The notes under the pieces: model-generated | The model's database searches: none | What the model was told of the DNA's origin: nothing | Seen by the model: the letters and a program-made list of their open reading frames with translations, nothing else | Program-made: the position numbers and the translations under genes | Source of the DNA: Candidatus Izemoplasma sp. | Lineage (GTDB): Bacteria > Bacillota_I > Bacilli_A > Izemoplasmatales > Izemoplasmataceae | NCBI GenBank assembly: GCA_007117885.1 | Contig: SKFS01000001.1 | Location: 1 to 34,511, forward strand | Direction: 5' to 3' | Length of the DNA: 34,511 nt | In this document: positions 1 to 6,966 of the stretch, piece by piece | Layout: the number at the start of each line of letters is the position of its first letter | How positions within the stretch are numbered: the stretch's first letter is position 1

Positions 1-1
1 C

Positions 2-70
2 TACCCAAAGTTACAGTAGTTGCTTATGCTCATCGTTGAATCATAGATTGGACTCTTCCGTTACTTCTCA
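2..70 (+). pseudogene. Apparent remnant of the cardiolipin synthase N-terminal membrane segment, with two in-frame TAG codons
   Basis: This stretch is in the same frame as the downstream synthase. Read through, it gives PKLQ, TAG (17-19), LLMLIVES, TAG (44-46), then IGLFRYFS leading into the ATG at 71. From memory of Bacillus cardiolipin synthases, the second membrane helix has a WAWLLVL segment followed by a P-x-x-G-x-x-x-Y-x-x-x-G pattern. Here LL, L, G, Y and G fall in matching places, and the first TAG sits where a Trp is usual. This suggests a decayed or mis-sequenced membrane anchor. TAG ends other genes in the window, so readthrough is unlikely. The alignment is by eye and short. Confidence 0.4.
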
Positions 71-1342
71 ATGGGGCGCAGTTTTAAAAACAGTCTCCGC
101 TACAAAAATCGCCCTCTCATCCATGACCACAGCTACATTACCAAAGAACAAAAACCTGGTCAAATCAGCTACCCTGAAAACCTTGATCCCTTTGTCAAAA
201 CCGTTTTCGAAACGGCCCACAAAATCACCCATCATGAACCGACTATCGACACCACACGGCCGACCCTTTTAAACAATGGTGAACAGTTTTATCCAGACAT
301 GATCAAGGAACTTAAACAAGCCAACGATTTTATTCTTATGGAATTTTTTATTTTCGCTCACGATACAAGAGGTCAAGAAATCATTGATATCCTCATTGAA
401 AAAGCCGCCTCAGGTGTCGACGTGAAACTGATTGTCGATGCTTTAGGAAGCCGTCGAAGAATGAAACGTAGCGTCACCAAGAAAATCAAAAACTCAGCCA
501 TTGACTTCATCGTCAACGACCCCATCATATTTCCTTTCTTTAACACCCGTGTCAACTACCGTAACCATCGGAAAATTGTCGTGATTGATGGCACCATCGG
601 CTATACCGGCGGCATGAACATTGCCGACGAGTACGATAACTCTATCGCCTATGATTACCACTTTCGCGATCTTCAGATTAAACTCGAAGGCAGCGCCGTC
701 ACCACCCTTACCACGCTCTTTTTCAAAGACTACTATTACAACACAAACCGCTTTATCCAAGACAAACGGTATTATCCTAAAAAGCCCCTCAGCTGTCCCG
801 GCATTACCCAAGTTATTCAGTCCGGGCCCGATTCCGATGAAGCGTATATCCGTGATGTTTATTTAAAGATGATCATCGGGGCAAAAAAATCGGTAAAAAT
901 TATGACACCGTACATGGCCTTAGATCAAGAAACTTTAACGGCCTTAAAACTCGCGGCATTATCCGGGATTGATGTCAGCATTATTATCCCTGGAACACCC
1001 GATAAAGTGCTCGTCTATAAAGTGACAAAATACTATGCAACCGTCCTGATTGAGCACAAAGTACATGTCTACCAATACACCAAAGGGTTTGCCCACGGGA
1101 AATGCTTAATCGTCGATGATCTCATCGCTTCAGTGGGTTCGTATAATCTCGATAATCGCAGTGCCATTATCGATTTTGAAGTGACAGCCCTGCTTTACGG
1201 TCCCATCGTTGATAAGTTAGTGCAAACCTTTGACAACGACCTTAAGGACTCCCGTCAAATCGAACCAAGCGTCTGGTTAAAACGCCCAATTACGACTAAA
1301 CTCATCGAGGGGATACTTAGTATTTTTACCCCAATTATATAG
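71..1342 (+). CDS. cls: Cardiolipin synthase (phospholipase D family), N-terminally shortened
   Basis: Makes cardiolipin by transferring a phosphatidyl group between two phosphatidylglycerols at the membrane. Both PLD active-site motifs are intact: HxKxxxxD at residues 166-173 (H166, K168, D173, followed by the usual GG) and at 342-349 (H342, K344, D349). The 423-residue frame lacks the two N-terminal membrane helices of the roughly 480-residue family. The ATG at 71 has no Shine-Dalgarno sequence, so it is probably not the original start. The frame continues upstream but meets TAG codons at 17 and 44. Either a shortened protein lacking its membrane anchor is made, or the gene is decaying. The downstream ABC gene starts 8 bases later. 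Family assignment is secure; functionality is uncertain. Confidence 0.85.
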   Translation: MGRSFKNSLRYKNRPLIHDHSYITKEQKPGQISYPENLDPFVKTVFETAHKITHHEPTIDTTRPTLLNNGEQFYPDMIKELKQANDFILMEFFIFAHDTRGQEIIDILIEKAASGVDVKLIVDALGSRRRMKRSVTKKIKNSAIDFIVNDPIIFPFFNTRVNYRNHRKIVVIDGTIGYTGGMNIADEYDNSIAYDYHFRDLQIKLEGSAVTTLTTLFFKDYYYNTNRFIQDKRYYPKKPLSCPGITQVIQSGPDSDEAYIRDVYLKMIIGAKKSVKIMTPYMALDQETLTALKLAALSGIDVSIIIPGTPDKVLVYKVTKYYATVLIEHKVHVYQYTKGFAHGKCLIVDDLIASVGSYNLDNRSAIIDFEVTALLYGPIVDKLVQTFDNDLKDSRQIEPSVWLKRPITTKLIEGILSIFTPII

Positions 1343-1350
1343 GAGGTTTT

Positions 1351-2259
1351 ATGAACGCGATACAAGTCAAAAATCTACACAAATCTTACGGCGATAAAGC
1401 GGCCGTAAAAGGCATTCACTTCAGTGTTAAGAAAAACGCTTTTTTTGCTTTACTCGGTCCCAATGGTGCCGGCAAATCCACGACCATCGAAATTCTCTCA
1501 ACGCTTTTAGAGAAAAATCAAGGCGATATCGCCATCAACGGGTATACCCTGGGTCAGGATGACGCCGCCATTCGCCAAACGCTCGGCGTGGTGTTTCAGT
1601 ACAGTGTCTTAGACCCGAGTCTAACGGTTCTCGAAAACTTAAAACTTCGCGCGGCCTTTTACCATCTAAACGGTGAAGCCCTTGAAGAACGCTTGGCGTT
1701 TTTAGACCAACTCATTCACTTTTCGCCTTTCCAAGATCAACGCTTTCAAACGTTAAGTGGCGGTCAAAAACGAAAAGCTGATATTGCAAGAGCCTTACTC
1801 CATAACCCTGAAATCCTTATTCTCGACGAGCCGACCACCGGTCTTGACCCTAAATCCCGTAAAGAAATATGGCAGTTGATTTTACAACTTAAGTCAATTT
1901 CAAAAATGACCGTATTTCTCACCACTCACTACATGGAAGAAGTGCTTGACGCCGATCATGTTATCATCTTACATGAAGGCCGGATTCGCGCTGAAGACTC
2001 CGCTGAACGCTTACGGATTAAGTACGCCAACGATACGTTAAAAATCGTCCCTAAAAACGATTTAGAAAGCCAATTAAAGCAAGCCAATATTCCTTACCAA
2101 AAACACAACACCACTTTACACTTACCGATTGAAACATCGTTTCAAGGTATCGATCTCGTGCAGCAGTTTAAAGACCAAATCGAAACCTTTGAAATCGTTA
2201 AAGCGAACATGGACGATGTCTTCTTAAACATTACCGGTGAACGATTGGAGGCCGAATAA
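1351..2259 (+). CDS. ABC-2 type exporter ATP-binding protein
   Basis: ATPase of a drug/lipid-export type ABC transporter (CcmA/DrrA-like). Walker A GPNGAGKST is at residues 36-44, the signature LSGGQ at 136-140 (followed by KRKADIARAL), Walker B ILILDEP at 156-162 and the H-loop His at 194. The roughly 100 residues after the ATPase core form the C-terminal extension usual for this subfamily. A strong AGGAGG lies just before the ATG. The stop overlaps the next gene's start (TAATG), indicating translational coupling with the permease. The substrate cannot be told from sequence. Confidence 0.93.
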   Translation: MNAIQVKNLHKSYGDKAAVKGIHFSVKKNAFFALLGPNGAGKSTTIEILSTLLEKNQGDIAINGYTLGQDDAAIRQTLGVVFQYSVLDPSLTVLENLKLRAAFYHLNGEALEERLAFLDQLIHFSPFQDQRFQTLSGGQKRKADIARALLHNPEILILDEPTTGLDPKSRKEIWQLILQLKSISKMTVFLTTHYMEEVLDADHVIILHEGRIRAEDSAERLRIKYANDTLKIVPKNDLESQLKQANIPYQKHNTTLHLPIETSFQGIDLVQQFKDQIETFEIVKANMDDVFLNITGERLEAE

Positions 2260-3113
2260 TGCTAACGTCATTGATTAAACGTCATCTGCTTATCTACCTA
2301 CGTGATCGTTGGGCGATTTTCTTTTCCTTTCTCTCGGTCCTCATTATTTTAGGACTCTTCATCTTATTTTTACGCAATACCTTTGACTTAAGTGCTCCGG
2401 ATGTTGACTACATGGTCTATGCATGGATTTTATCAGGGGTCCTCATGGTGAGTACCGTAACCGTACCGCTAGGTTTTTTAGGCACCATGGTGGTCGACTT
2501 AGAAACCAAACGTCTCAACGATTTTTATGTCTCGCCGATCCCAAGAAAAACGATTGTTTTTAGTTACTTAATCGCCGCGATTATTATCGGCACCGTGTTT
2601 TCAATGGTCAATTTTATAATCGGCCAACTGTTTTTATTACTCCGTGTCAATCAAACGATTCCTCTCATTGATATGATCTACGTCTTTTTCATGGTCATCC
2701 TCTCCACGGCACTATTCTCAAGTCTCTTTTTCTATGCGGTAAGTTACCTAAAAACCTCAAACTCCCACAGCACCTTAAGCACCCTAGTCGGCACACTCAT
2801 CGGCTTCTTAACGGGACTCTATGTGCCCATTGGTGTTTTAAATACCGCGACAAGAACCGTTCTAAGCTTACTGCCAACCCTTCACTCCGTAAGTGCATTT
2901 AGACAAATCTACATGCGCGATGCCTTAGAAACCGTCTTCGCTGGAGCCCCAGCCGAAACGCAAGTTCACCAAGAGTTCATTCTCGGAATCACCCTGCGCA
3001 TTCACGAGACCAACCTCAGTTTAAACGTGATTTTACTATTGGTCATTGCTTGGACCGTGTTATTTAGTATCCTTTCCATCGTTCGCATCGGAAAGTTTAA
3101 GCGTGTCTCATAA
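2259..3113 (+). CDS. ABC-2 type transporter permease
   Basis: Membrane partner of the preceding ATPase, starting on its stop codon. I count about six hydrophobic segments (roughly residues 20-38, 52-78, 99-128, 139-164, 175-194 and 257-275), the usual ABC-2 permease fold. A longer polar loop of about 60 residues lies before the last helix. The segment ETKRLNDFYVSPIPRK (about residues 83-98) matches the conserved cytoplasmic coupling region of this family, where E, K, R and P are typical. The substrate is unknown. Export of a lipid, peptide or drug is the usual role. Confidence 0.9.
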   Translation: MLTSLIKRHLLIYLRDRWAIFFSFLSVLIILGLFILFLRNTFDLSAPDVDYMVYAWILSGVLMVSTVTVPLGFLGTMVVDLETKRLNDFYVSPIPRKTIVFSYLIAAIIIGTVFSMVNFIIGQLFLLLRVNQTIPLIDMIYVFFMVILSTALFSSLFFYAVSYLKTSNSHSTLSTLVGTLIGFLTGLYVPIGVLNTATRTVLSLLPTLHSVSAFRQIYMRDALETVFAGAPAETQVHQEFILGITLRIHETNLSLNVILLLVIAWTVLFSILSIVRIGKFKRVS

Positions 3114-3131
3114 ATCGCCAGCGCTACAGTA

Positions 3132-3140
3132 TGCTATAAT
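3132..3140 (+). promoter_or_regulatory. Extended -10 promoter for the adenosyltransferase gene
   Basis: TGCTATAAT, a perfect -10 with the TGN extension, lies 28 bases before the ATG at 3168. No good -35 is seen 17 bases upstream. It is followed by a strong AGGAGG. The position between the ABC permease and the next gene supports a new transcription start. Confidence 0.6.
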
Positions 3141-3167
3141 AAGCATAAATTAGGAGGAGGACCGACG

Positions 3168-3698
3168 ATGAAAATAGACAATGTCCACATTATATCAACG
3201 AAAAAAGGCGACCAAGGTACGAGTAAAAATTACTCCAATCAAAGTTTTAGTAAAGACGACATCCTCTTTGATACCTTAGGTACCATCGATGAACTCAGCT
3301 CCCATTTAGGGCTTACCTACCACCACACAAACTATGAGAAAATCAAAGTCATTCAAACAACACTCCAAGCCATTAATGCGTTGATTGCGACCGACTTATC
3401 CGTTCACCCAGAACGCTACGAAGCACTGCGTAAAATCAATGATAAAGACATCGTTGCTCTTGAAGAAGAAGGCCAAAAACACCTTCAACAAAATCCTTTA
3501 GAACCGCGTTTTGTCTTACCAGGTAGCGAAGCGACTTTAGGCGGTGCCTATTGCGATCTTGCCCGTGCCGTCTGCCGTCGTGCAGAGCGCACATTAGTCC
3601 GCTATGTCAACACCACAAACCGGCGTGATTTAGAAGGGCCTAAAAAATACTTAAACCGTTTAAGTGATTTTTTATTCATCCTCGCAAGAAGCTATTAG
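3168..3698 (+). CDS. ATP:cob(I)alamin adenosyltransferase, PduO type
   Basis: Adds the 5'-deoxyadenosyl group of ATP to cob(I)alamin, giving adenosylcobalamin. The C-terminal half has the family hallmarks: FVLPGS at 115-120, RAVCRRAER at 133-141 and YLNRLSD at 161-167. The N-terminal ATP loop is diverged: STKKGDQGTS replaces the more usual TxTGDxGTT pattern, but GTIDEL at 38-43 is normal. Length (176 residues) fits the family. It probably serves the adenosylcobalamin-dependent lysine 5,6-aminomutase encoded at 13139-15425. No cobalamin riboswitch is visible upstream. It has its own promoter and is followed after 15 bases by the pirin gene. Confidence 0.9.
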   Translation: MKIDNVHIISTKKGDQGTSKNYSNQSFSKDDILFDTLGTIDELSSHLGLTYHHTNYEKIKVIQTTLQAINALIATDLSVHPERYEALRKINDKDIVALEEEGQKHLQQNPLEPRFVLPGSEATLGGAYCDLARAVCRRAERTLVRYVNTTNRRDLEGPKKYLNRLSDFLFILARSY

Positions 3699-3713
3699 AA
3701 AGAAGGTTTTACC

Positions 3714-4394
3714 ATGATTAAAGTGATTCGCCGCGAAGCACTCGAACAATCCGATTACGGTTGGTTGAACATCGAACACCATTTCTCAACCCCGCATAAT
3801 CCGAAAAAAAAGCTCGGTCCTGTGCGCGTCTTAAACCATGAAACCATCCAACCAAAAACAGGGTATGATTTTCACCAACATCGTGATTTAGAAATGATTA
3901 CCTACGTTTATCATGGAACCTTAACTCACGAGGATAGTCTAAACAACAACCACCATGTTTACCAAAACCATCTTCAGTTTCTCCGTGCCGGCAGCGGTGT
4001 GGTCCACACCGAAAAAAACCACCAAGAAGAACAACTCCTCATGGTGCAAATCTGGATTGATCCGAAACACTTACACTTAGATCCAGACTACCGAGTCGAA
4101 CCTTTATCGCGTGATGAACGTCGTAATAAAATCGTTAAAGTCGTGAGCTCAGAAAGCCAAGATGGCAAAATTAAAATCGATCAAAACCTCAACATTTTCA
4201 TTCTTGATCTCGATGAAGAACACACCAAAACCTTTGAACTAAGACACGCTAAAGAAAGCTATCTAATTCAACTTCAAGGCCAAGCAAGCATCAACCACAA
4301 ACACCTAAATCCTGGCGATGCAATGCATGCCGATGAAACCCTTGAAATCATTCCCATTACCCATAGTCATCTCCTCATTATCGAAATATTTTAA
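3714..4394 (+). CDS. Pirin-family bicupin protein
   Basis: Pirins are metal-binding cupin proteins, some with quercetin dioxygenase activity. In bacteria most have no fixed role. The metal ligands of the family are all present: His54 and His56 in FHQHRD, His98 and Glu100 in GSGVVHTE. Length (226 residues) is near the usual 230, with an N-terminal catalytic cupin and a C-terminal second cupin. It lies 15 bases after the adenosyltransferase gene, with AAAGAAGG as ribosome site, and is followed by a terminator, so these two genes form one short unit. The cellular function here is unknown. Confidence 0.9.
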   Translation: MIKVIRREALEQSDYGWLNIEHHFSTPHNPKKKLGPVRVLNHETIQPKTGYDFHQHRDLEMITYVYHGTLTHEDSLNNNHHVYQNHLQFLRAGSGVVHTEKNHQEEQLLMVQIWIDPKHLHLDPDYRVEPLSRDERRNKIVKVVSSESQDGKIKIDQNLNIFILDLDEEHTKTFELRHAKESYLIQLQGQASINHKHLNPGDAMHADETLEIIPITHSHLLIIEIF

Positions 4395-4413
4395 AAGCAC
4401 TTCGGTGCTTTTT
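4393..4413 (+). terminator. Rho-independent terminator after the pirin gene
   Basis: AAAAGCAC, loop TTCG, then GTGCTTTT and further T residues. This is an 8-bp stem with a stable UUCG tetraloop, ending transcription from the 3132 promoter. The hairpin overlaps the stop codon. Confidence 0.9.
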
Positions 4414-4440
4414 TTAATGCTTTTTTACCCCACGATAGTG

Positions 4441-4449
4441 TGCTATAAT
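4441..4449 (+). promoter_or_regulatory. Extended -10 promoter for the first DegV/FakB gene
   Basis: TGCTATAAT lies 37 bases before the ATG at 4486, right after the terminator. The -35 zone is only T-rich. Confidence 0.6.
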
Positions 4450-4485
4450 GATAGCGAACTTCATTTTACATTAAAGGAGATTAGT

Positions 4486-5346
4486 ATGACAAAAAAAATA
4501 GGCATTATTACCGACACAAACGCGTGTTTAGATTACTTTGATCACGATTATGATATTCCCGTATTACGCAGCATGATTCACTTAGGGGAAGAGGAGTACC
4601 TCGATCACATCGAACTGACCGCAGAACAGTTTTACGAGAAAATTAAAGCCGATAGTTCACTGTTTCCAAGAACCTCACAACCGCCCACAGAAAAAATGCG
4701 TGAAACCTATTTAGCCATGAAAGAAAAAGGCTACACAGACCTCATCTTTATTACGATTTCATCGCATATGAGTGGCATCTATGGGGCCGCACAAATCGCC
4801 AGTGAGAACATCCCTGACCTTCACGTCCACGTCTTTGATTCTAAATCCGTGGCCTTCCCTCAAGCAAAAATGGTCCTCACGGCCGCTGAACTCGCCCGCA
4901 ACAATCAACCGTTAAACAAAATTTTAAAAACCTTAGAACACATCCGTGATCACAACCATATTTATTTTGCGGTTGAAACATTGGTCTACCTCGTTAAAAA
5001 CGGCCGTTTATCCCAAGCGAAAGGCTTTATGGCAAGCATGTTGAAAATTAAACCTTTACTGCACATATCTAAAGCGGGCCAAGTTGAAAACGTTGAGAAA
5101 ATTCGGACCTTTAAAAAAGCCGTTGATCGTGTCATCGAAATGTTTCTTGAAGAAACTGAAGGAAAAAACATCGAACCGTTTATTTGTCATGCGCACAACG
5201 AAACCACGAAAACCTATATCGAAACAAAACTCCGTGAGGCCCGTCCAGACATCAACGCCATCTTTACCATGCCTTTAACCCCCGCCGTTGGTGCGCACGC
5301 CGGACCCGGCGCCATCGGACTAGGGTACTACATTAAACCGTCATAG
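4486..5346 (+). CDS. fakB: DegV family fatty-acid-binding protein (FakB-like), copy 1
   Basis: FakB proteins carry a fatty acid for phosphorylation by the kinase FakA, feeding exogenous fatty acids into phospholipid synthesis. The 286-residue product starts with the typical KIGIITDTNACL and has the fatty-acid-site signatures ISSHMSGIY, VKNGRLSQAKGF and, near the C-terminus, the HAGPG segment. The frame is open further upstream, but ATG 4486 is chosen because AAAGGAG lies 6 bases before it and the family N-terminus begins there. Its paralogue is at 29793. No FakA is in this window, so the fatty-acid role is inferred from family knowledge. It is followed 8 bases later by a small membrane protein gene. 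Confidence 0.9.
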   Translation: MTKKIGIITDTNACLDYFDHDYDIPVLRSMIHLGEEEYLDHIELTAEQFYEKIKADSSLFPRTSQPPTEKMRETYLAMKEKGYTDLIFITISSHMSGIYGAAQIASENIPDLHVHVFDSKSVAFPQAKMVLTAAELARNNQPLNKILKTLEHIRDHNHIYFAVETLVYLVKNGRLSQAKGFMASMLKIKPLLHISKAGQVENVEKIRTFKKAVDRVIEMFLEETEGKNIEPFICHAHNETTKTYIETKLREARPDINAIFTMPLTPAVGAHAGPGAIGLGYYIKPS

Positions 5347-5354
5347 GCGAGACA

Positions 5355-5684
5355 ATGAACCCAACAACACGCCTAAAAAAACAAACGGTTATCTTCACGT
5401 TATCCTTGCTTCATTTCATTGCCGGCCTTTATCTTTATACCGATCATATTGTTTTGAGTGTCCTCGGGTTTTTTCTAGTGCTTTTAAACGTCGGCTACTT
5501 GCTGCATCACTTTAGTTTTACCCTACGTTTCATGCTCCTATATCGAACTAAAAAACCGTTAGAACACATCCCGCAAGCCATCGGTCTTATCGTTGTTGGC
5601 ATCATTGGACAGGCTGCGTTAAGCTATGGCTTCTTCTTATTGATCTATCGTTTAATCGTGCAAATCATTCTCCTGATGCAATAA
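5355..5684 (+). CDS. Small integral membrane protein of unknown function
   Basis: I do not recognise this 109-residue protein. It is strongly hydrophobic, with three to four likely membrane segments at about residues 13-28, 31-52, 74-92 and 93-108. A basic N-terminus (TRLKKQ) and a basic loop around residues 64-67 suggest those sides face the cytoplasm. It follows the FakB gene by 8 bases and is probably cotranscribed, with a weak ribosome site (GCGAGA). A link to lipid uptake is possible by position only. Confidence 0.7.
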   Translation: MNPTTRLKKQTVIFTLSLLHFIAGLYLYTDHIVLSVLGFFLVLLNVGYLLHHFSFTLRFMLLYRTKKPLEHIPQAIGLIVVGIIGQAALSYGFFLLIYRLIVQIILLMQ

Positions 5685-5685
5685 A

Positions 5686-5705
5686 AAAAGCCCACACGGG
5701 CTTTT
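5686..5705. terminator. Bidirectional terminator between convergent genes
   Basis: AAAAGCCC, loop ACAC, GGGCTTTT, with an A-run on one side and a T-run on the other. It can serve both the FakB/membrane unit (plus) and the TetR gene (minus). Confidence 0.85.
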
Positions 5706-6306
5706 ACTTATAAAAATGTTTTTTAAAAAACTCAACGTATTGCCGAATTTCAGTTTCGAGAATTCGTAAAGCTTCAGTATTATCGTAATCAACATACTGT
5801 TTTTCCCATTCATGGACAATCCGTGAAAACGACCAGGTCACGGTTTTAAAAATCTCTTCGATATGCTCAGGATGTCTAAACGCAGTACTATCATAATCTT
5901 CAAAGATTTTTTTATAATGTTTTTGATTGTGATGATTATAAATCTTTAACCGCTGCTTAGTGATGGCCTTATCGCTATTCATATGCACACGTTTCATAAA
6001 CGCCGCAATCGTTTTATGTTTTTGAAGACTGCCTGTTTTCCGTAAAATAAGCGTTTGTAAGCGTTCGAAAAAGTCCCGATTATCAAAGGGAAACGCCTCA
6101 AAAACATCACGATAAATGACATTCCATGCTAAATCATAAAGCGTTAAATAAAAGTTCTCTTTATTGTTAAAGTAATGAAACAAGAGTCCTTTAGAGACGT
6201 TGGCTGCACTGACAATATCGTTGGTTGACACTTTTTTATACTCTTGTTGAGCAAACGCTTTAAAGCCCGCTTTAATCAAATTATTTTTTAACCGGTACTC
6301 TTTCAT
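5704..6306 (-). CDS. TetR/AcrR family transcriptional regulator
   Basis: A 200-residue repressor with the typical N-terminal helix-turn-helix: AFAQQEYKKVSTNDIV then AANVSKGLLFHYFNNKENFY, where the second helix and the HYF-x-x-K segment are hallmarks of the family. The C-terminal ligand domain is not recognisable. Two in-frame ATGs exist (6315 and 6306). The 6306 start is preferred because AAAGGA lies about 8 bases before it, whereas it abuts 6315. It is divergent from the small gene at 6367, 60 bases away, which is therefore the likeliest regulated neighbour. Confidence 0.9.
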   Translation of the reverse strand: MKEYRLKNNLIKAGFKAFAQQEYKKVSTNDIVSAANVSKGLLFHYFNNKENFYLTLYDLAWNVIYRDVFEAFPFDNRDFFERLQTLILRKTGSLQKHKTIAAFMKRVHMNSDKAITKQRLKIYNHHNQKHYKKIFEDYDSTAFRHPEHIEEIFKTVTWSFSRIVHEWEKQYVDYDNTEALRILETEIRQYVEFFKKHFYK

Positions 6307-6366
6307 TTGCGCCATCCTTTCATCGCTTATCTACCTATAGCATATCATAAGATTAGGAGTGATACC

Positions 6367-6681
6367 ATGCTTTATGCTAAAGAACTTACGCGGACAAAAC
6401 ACTTAATCGCCAAAGGGCGATACAAAAAAGGCTATTCTAAAGACATTTCGGCGTTTAAACCAATCGCAAGCGAAATCTCCGTGAAAATTAATCAAATCAC
6501 CTACACACCGTATTTTTACGCACCCCTTGAGCAAGTGGTTTTTGGCACCATCGAAAAACAAAACACCTCGCGGGTTATGCATTTTTTATCGTTTACCAAC
6601 TTTGATTACACCTACGGCTCAGAGAGCGTCTATATCTGGTTTGATAAAGACGAGGATCCGTTTGTATATCTTGAGGATTAA
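6367..6681 (+). CDS. Small orphan protein, unknown function
   Basis: I do not recognise this 104-residue protein. The open frame extends upstream to 6307, but ATG 6367 is chosen because TTAGGAG precedes it by about 8 bases and the upstream part overlaps the TetR gene start. The N-terminal third is basic (KELTRTKHLIAKGRYKKG), while the C-terminus is acidic and aromatic (YIWFDKDEDPFVYLED). There are no membrane segments, cysteine motifs or nucleotide-binding motifs. It is divergent from the TetR gene and lies directly upstream of the lysine operon promoter. It could be a TetR-controlled effector, by position only. Confidence 0.65.
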   Translation: MLYAKELTRTKHLIAKGRYKKGYSKDISAFKPIASEISVKINQITYTPYFYAPLEQVVFGTIEKQNTSRVMHFLSFTNFDYTYGSESVYIWFDKDEDPFVYLED

Positions 6682-6721
6682 GCGTTGATAACTCACCCAT
6701 TTAAGGAATCCTAAAAAACCA

Positions 6722-6751
6722 TTGACAACGCTTACATTTTTAGTCTATAAT
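6722..6751 (+). promoter_or_regulatory. kam operon promoter: Promoter of the lysine fermentation operon
   Basis: TTGACA (6722-6727), an 18-base spacer and TATAAT (6746-6751) match both consensus hexamers. It is the only clear promoter here with a perfect -35. Predicted transcription begins near 6758, just ahead of the riboswitch P1 strand, which fits a leader RNA of about 200 bases. Confidence 0.9.
6723..6736 (+). promoter_or_regulatory. cre-like catabolite-response element overlapping the -35
   Basis: TGACAACGCTTACA matches every fixed position of the cre pattern TGWNANCGNTNWCA bound by CcpA with HPr-Ser-P. It covers most of the -35 and the first part of the spacer, where binding would block RNA polymerase. 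It has one mismatch to the stricter Bacillus pattern (C instead of A at position 4). CcpA is not in this window, so regulation is inferred. Confidence 0.6.
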
Positions 6752-6764
6752 GGAGGCGGTTAGA

Positions 6765-6927
6765 TACAGAGGTGCACGGATTTGGGTACTTAAATCAAAC
6801 GAAGTTGGACATTCATCGATTTAAGGAAGGCAAGCCGTGCCGAAAGTTTATTGGTCGTCCAAAACCAGTAGACTTGATGATTAAAGACAGTCTTTAATCA
6901 TTGCCATTGAGAAAATGGAGAGCTGTG
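6765..6927 (+). ncRNA. L box: Lysine riboswitch (L box) aptamer
   Basis: The conserved segments occur in order: AGAGGTGC (6768-6775), GCCGAA (6839-6844) and GGAGAGCTG (6917-6925). Visible helices are P1 TACAG (6765-6769) with CTGTG (6923-6927), P2 GCACGG (6774-6779) with CCGTGC (6835-6840), an 11-bp arm TGATTAAAGAC (6878-6888) with GTCTTTAATCA (6890-6900), and CCATT (6904-6908) with AATGG (6914-6918). This matches the five-armed lysine aptamer as known from Bacillus lysC. It sits ahead of lysine catabolic genes rather than biosynthetic ones. The P1 3' strand is also part of the terminator 5' arm, so lysine binding should prevent termination. Confidence 0.92.
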
Positions 6928-6952
6928 AAATTCACAGCTCTTTTATCTTTTT
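6919..6952 (+). terminator. Riboswitch-controlled intrinsic terminator
   Basis: GAGCTGTG (6920-6927), loop AAATT, CACAGCTC (6933-6940), then TTTTATCTTTTT. The 5' arm contains all five bases of the P1 3' strand, so aptamer P1 and this hairpin exclude each other. AAGGAGG for the first gene follows at 6953. Confidence 0.92.
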
Positions 6953-6966
6953 AAGGAGGCGTTACG

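Noticed and set aside
17-46. TAG codons before the cardiolipin synthase start read as pyrrolysine or suppressed amber codons
   Set aside because: TAG is an ordinary stop for several genes here (for example at 3698, 15425 and 19806), and no pylT or suppressor tRNA is seen. Decay or sequence error is simpler.
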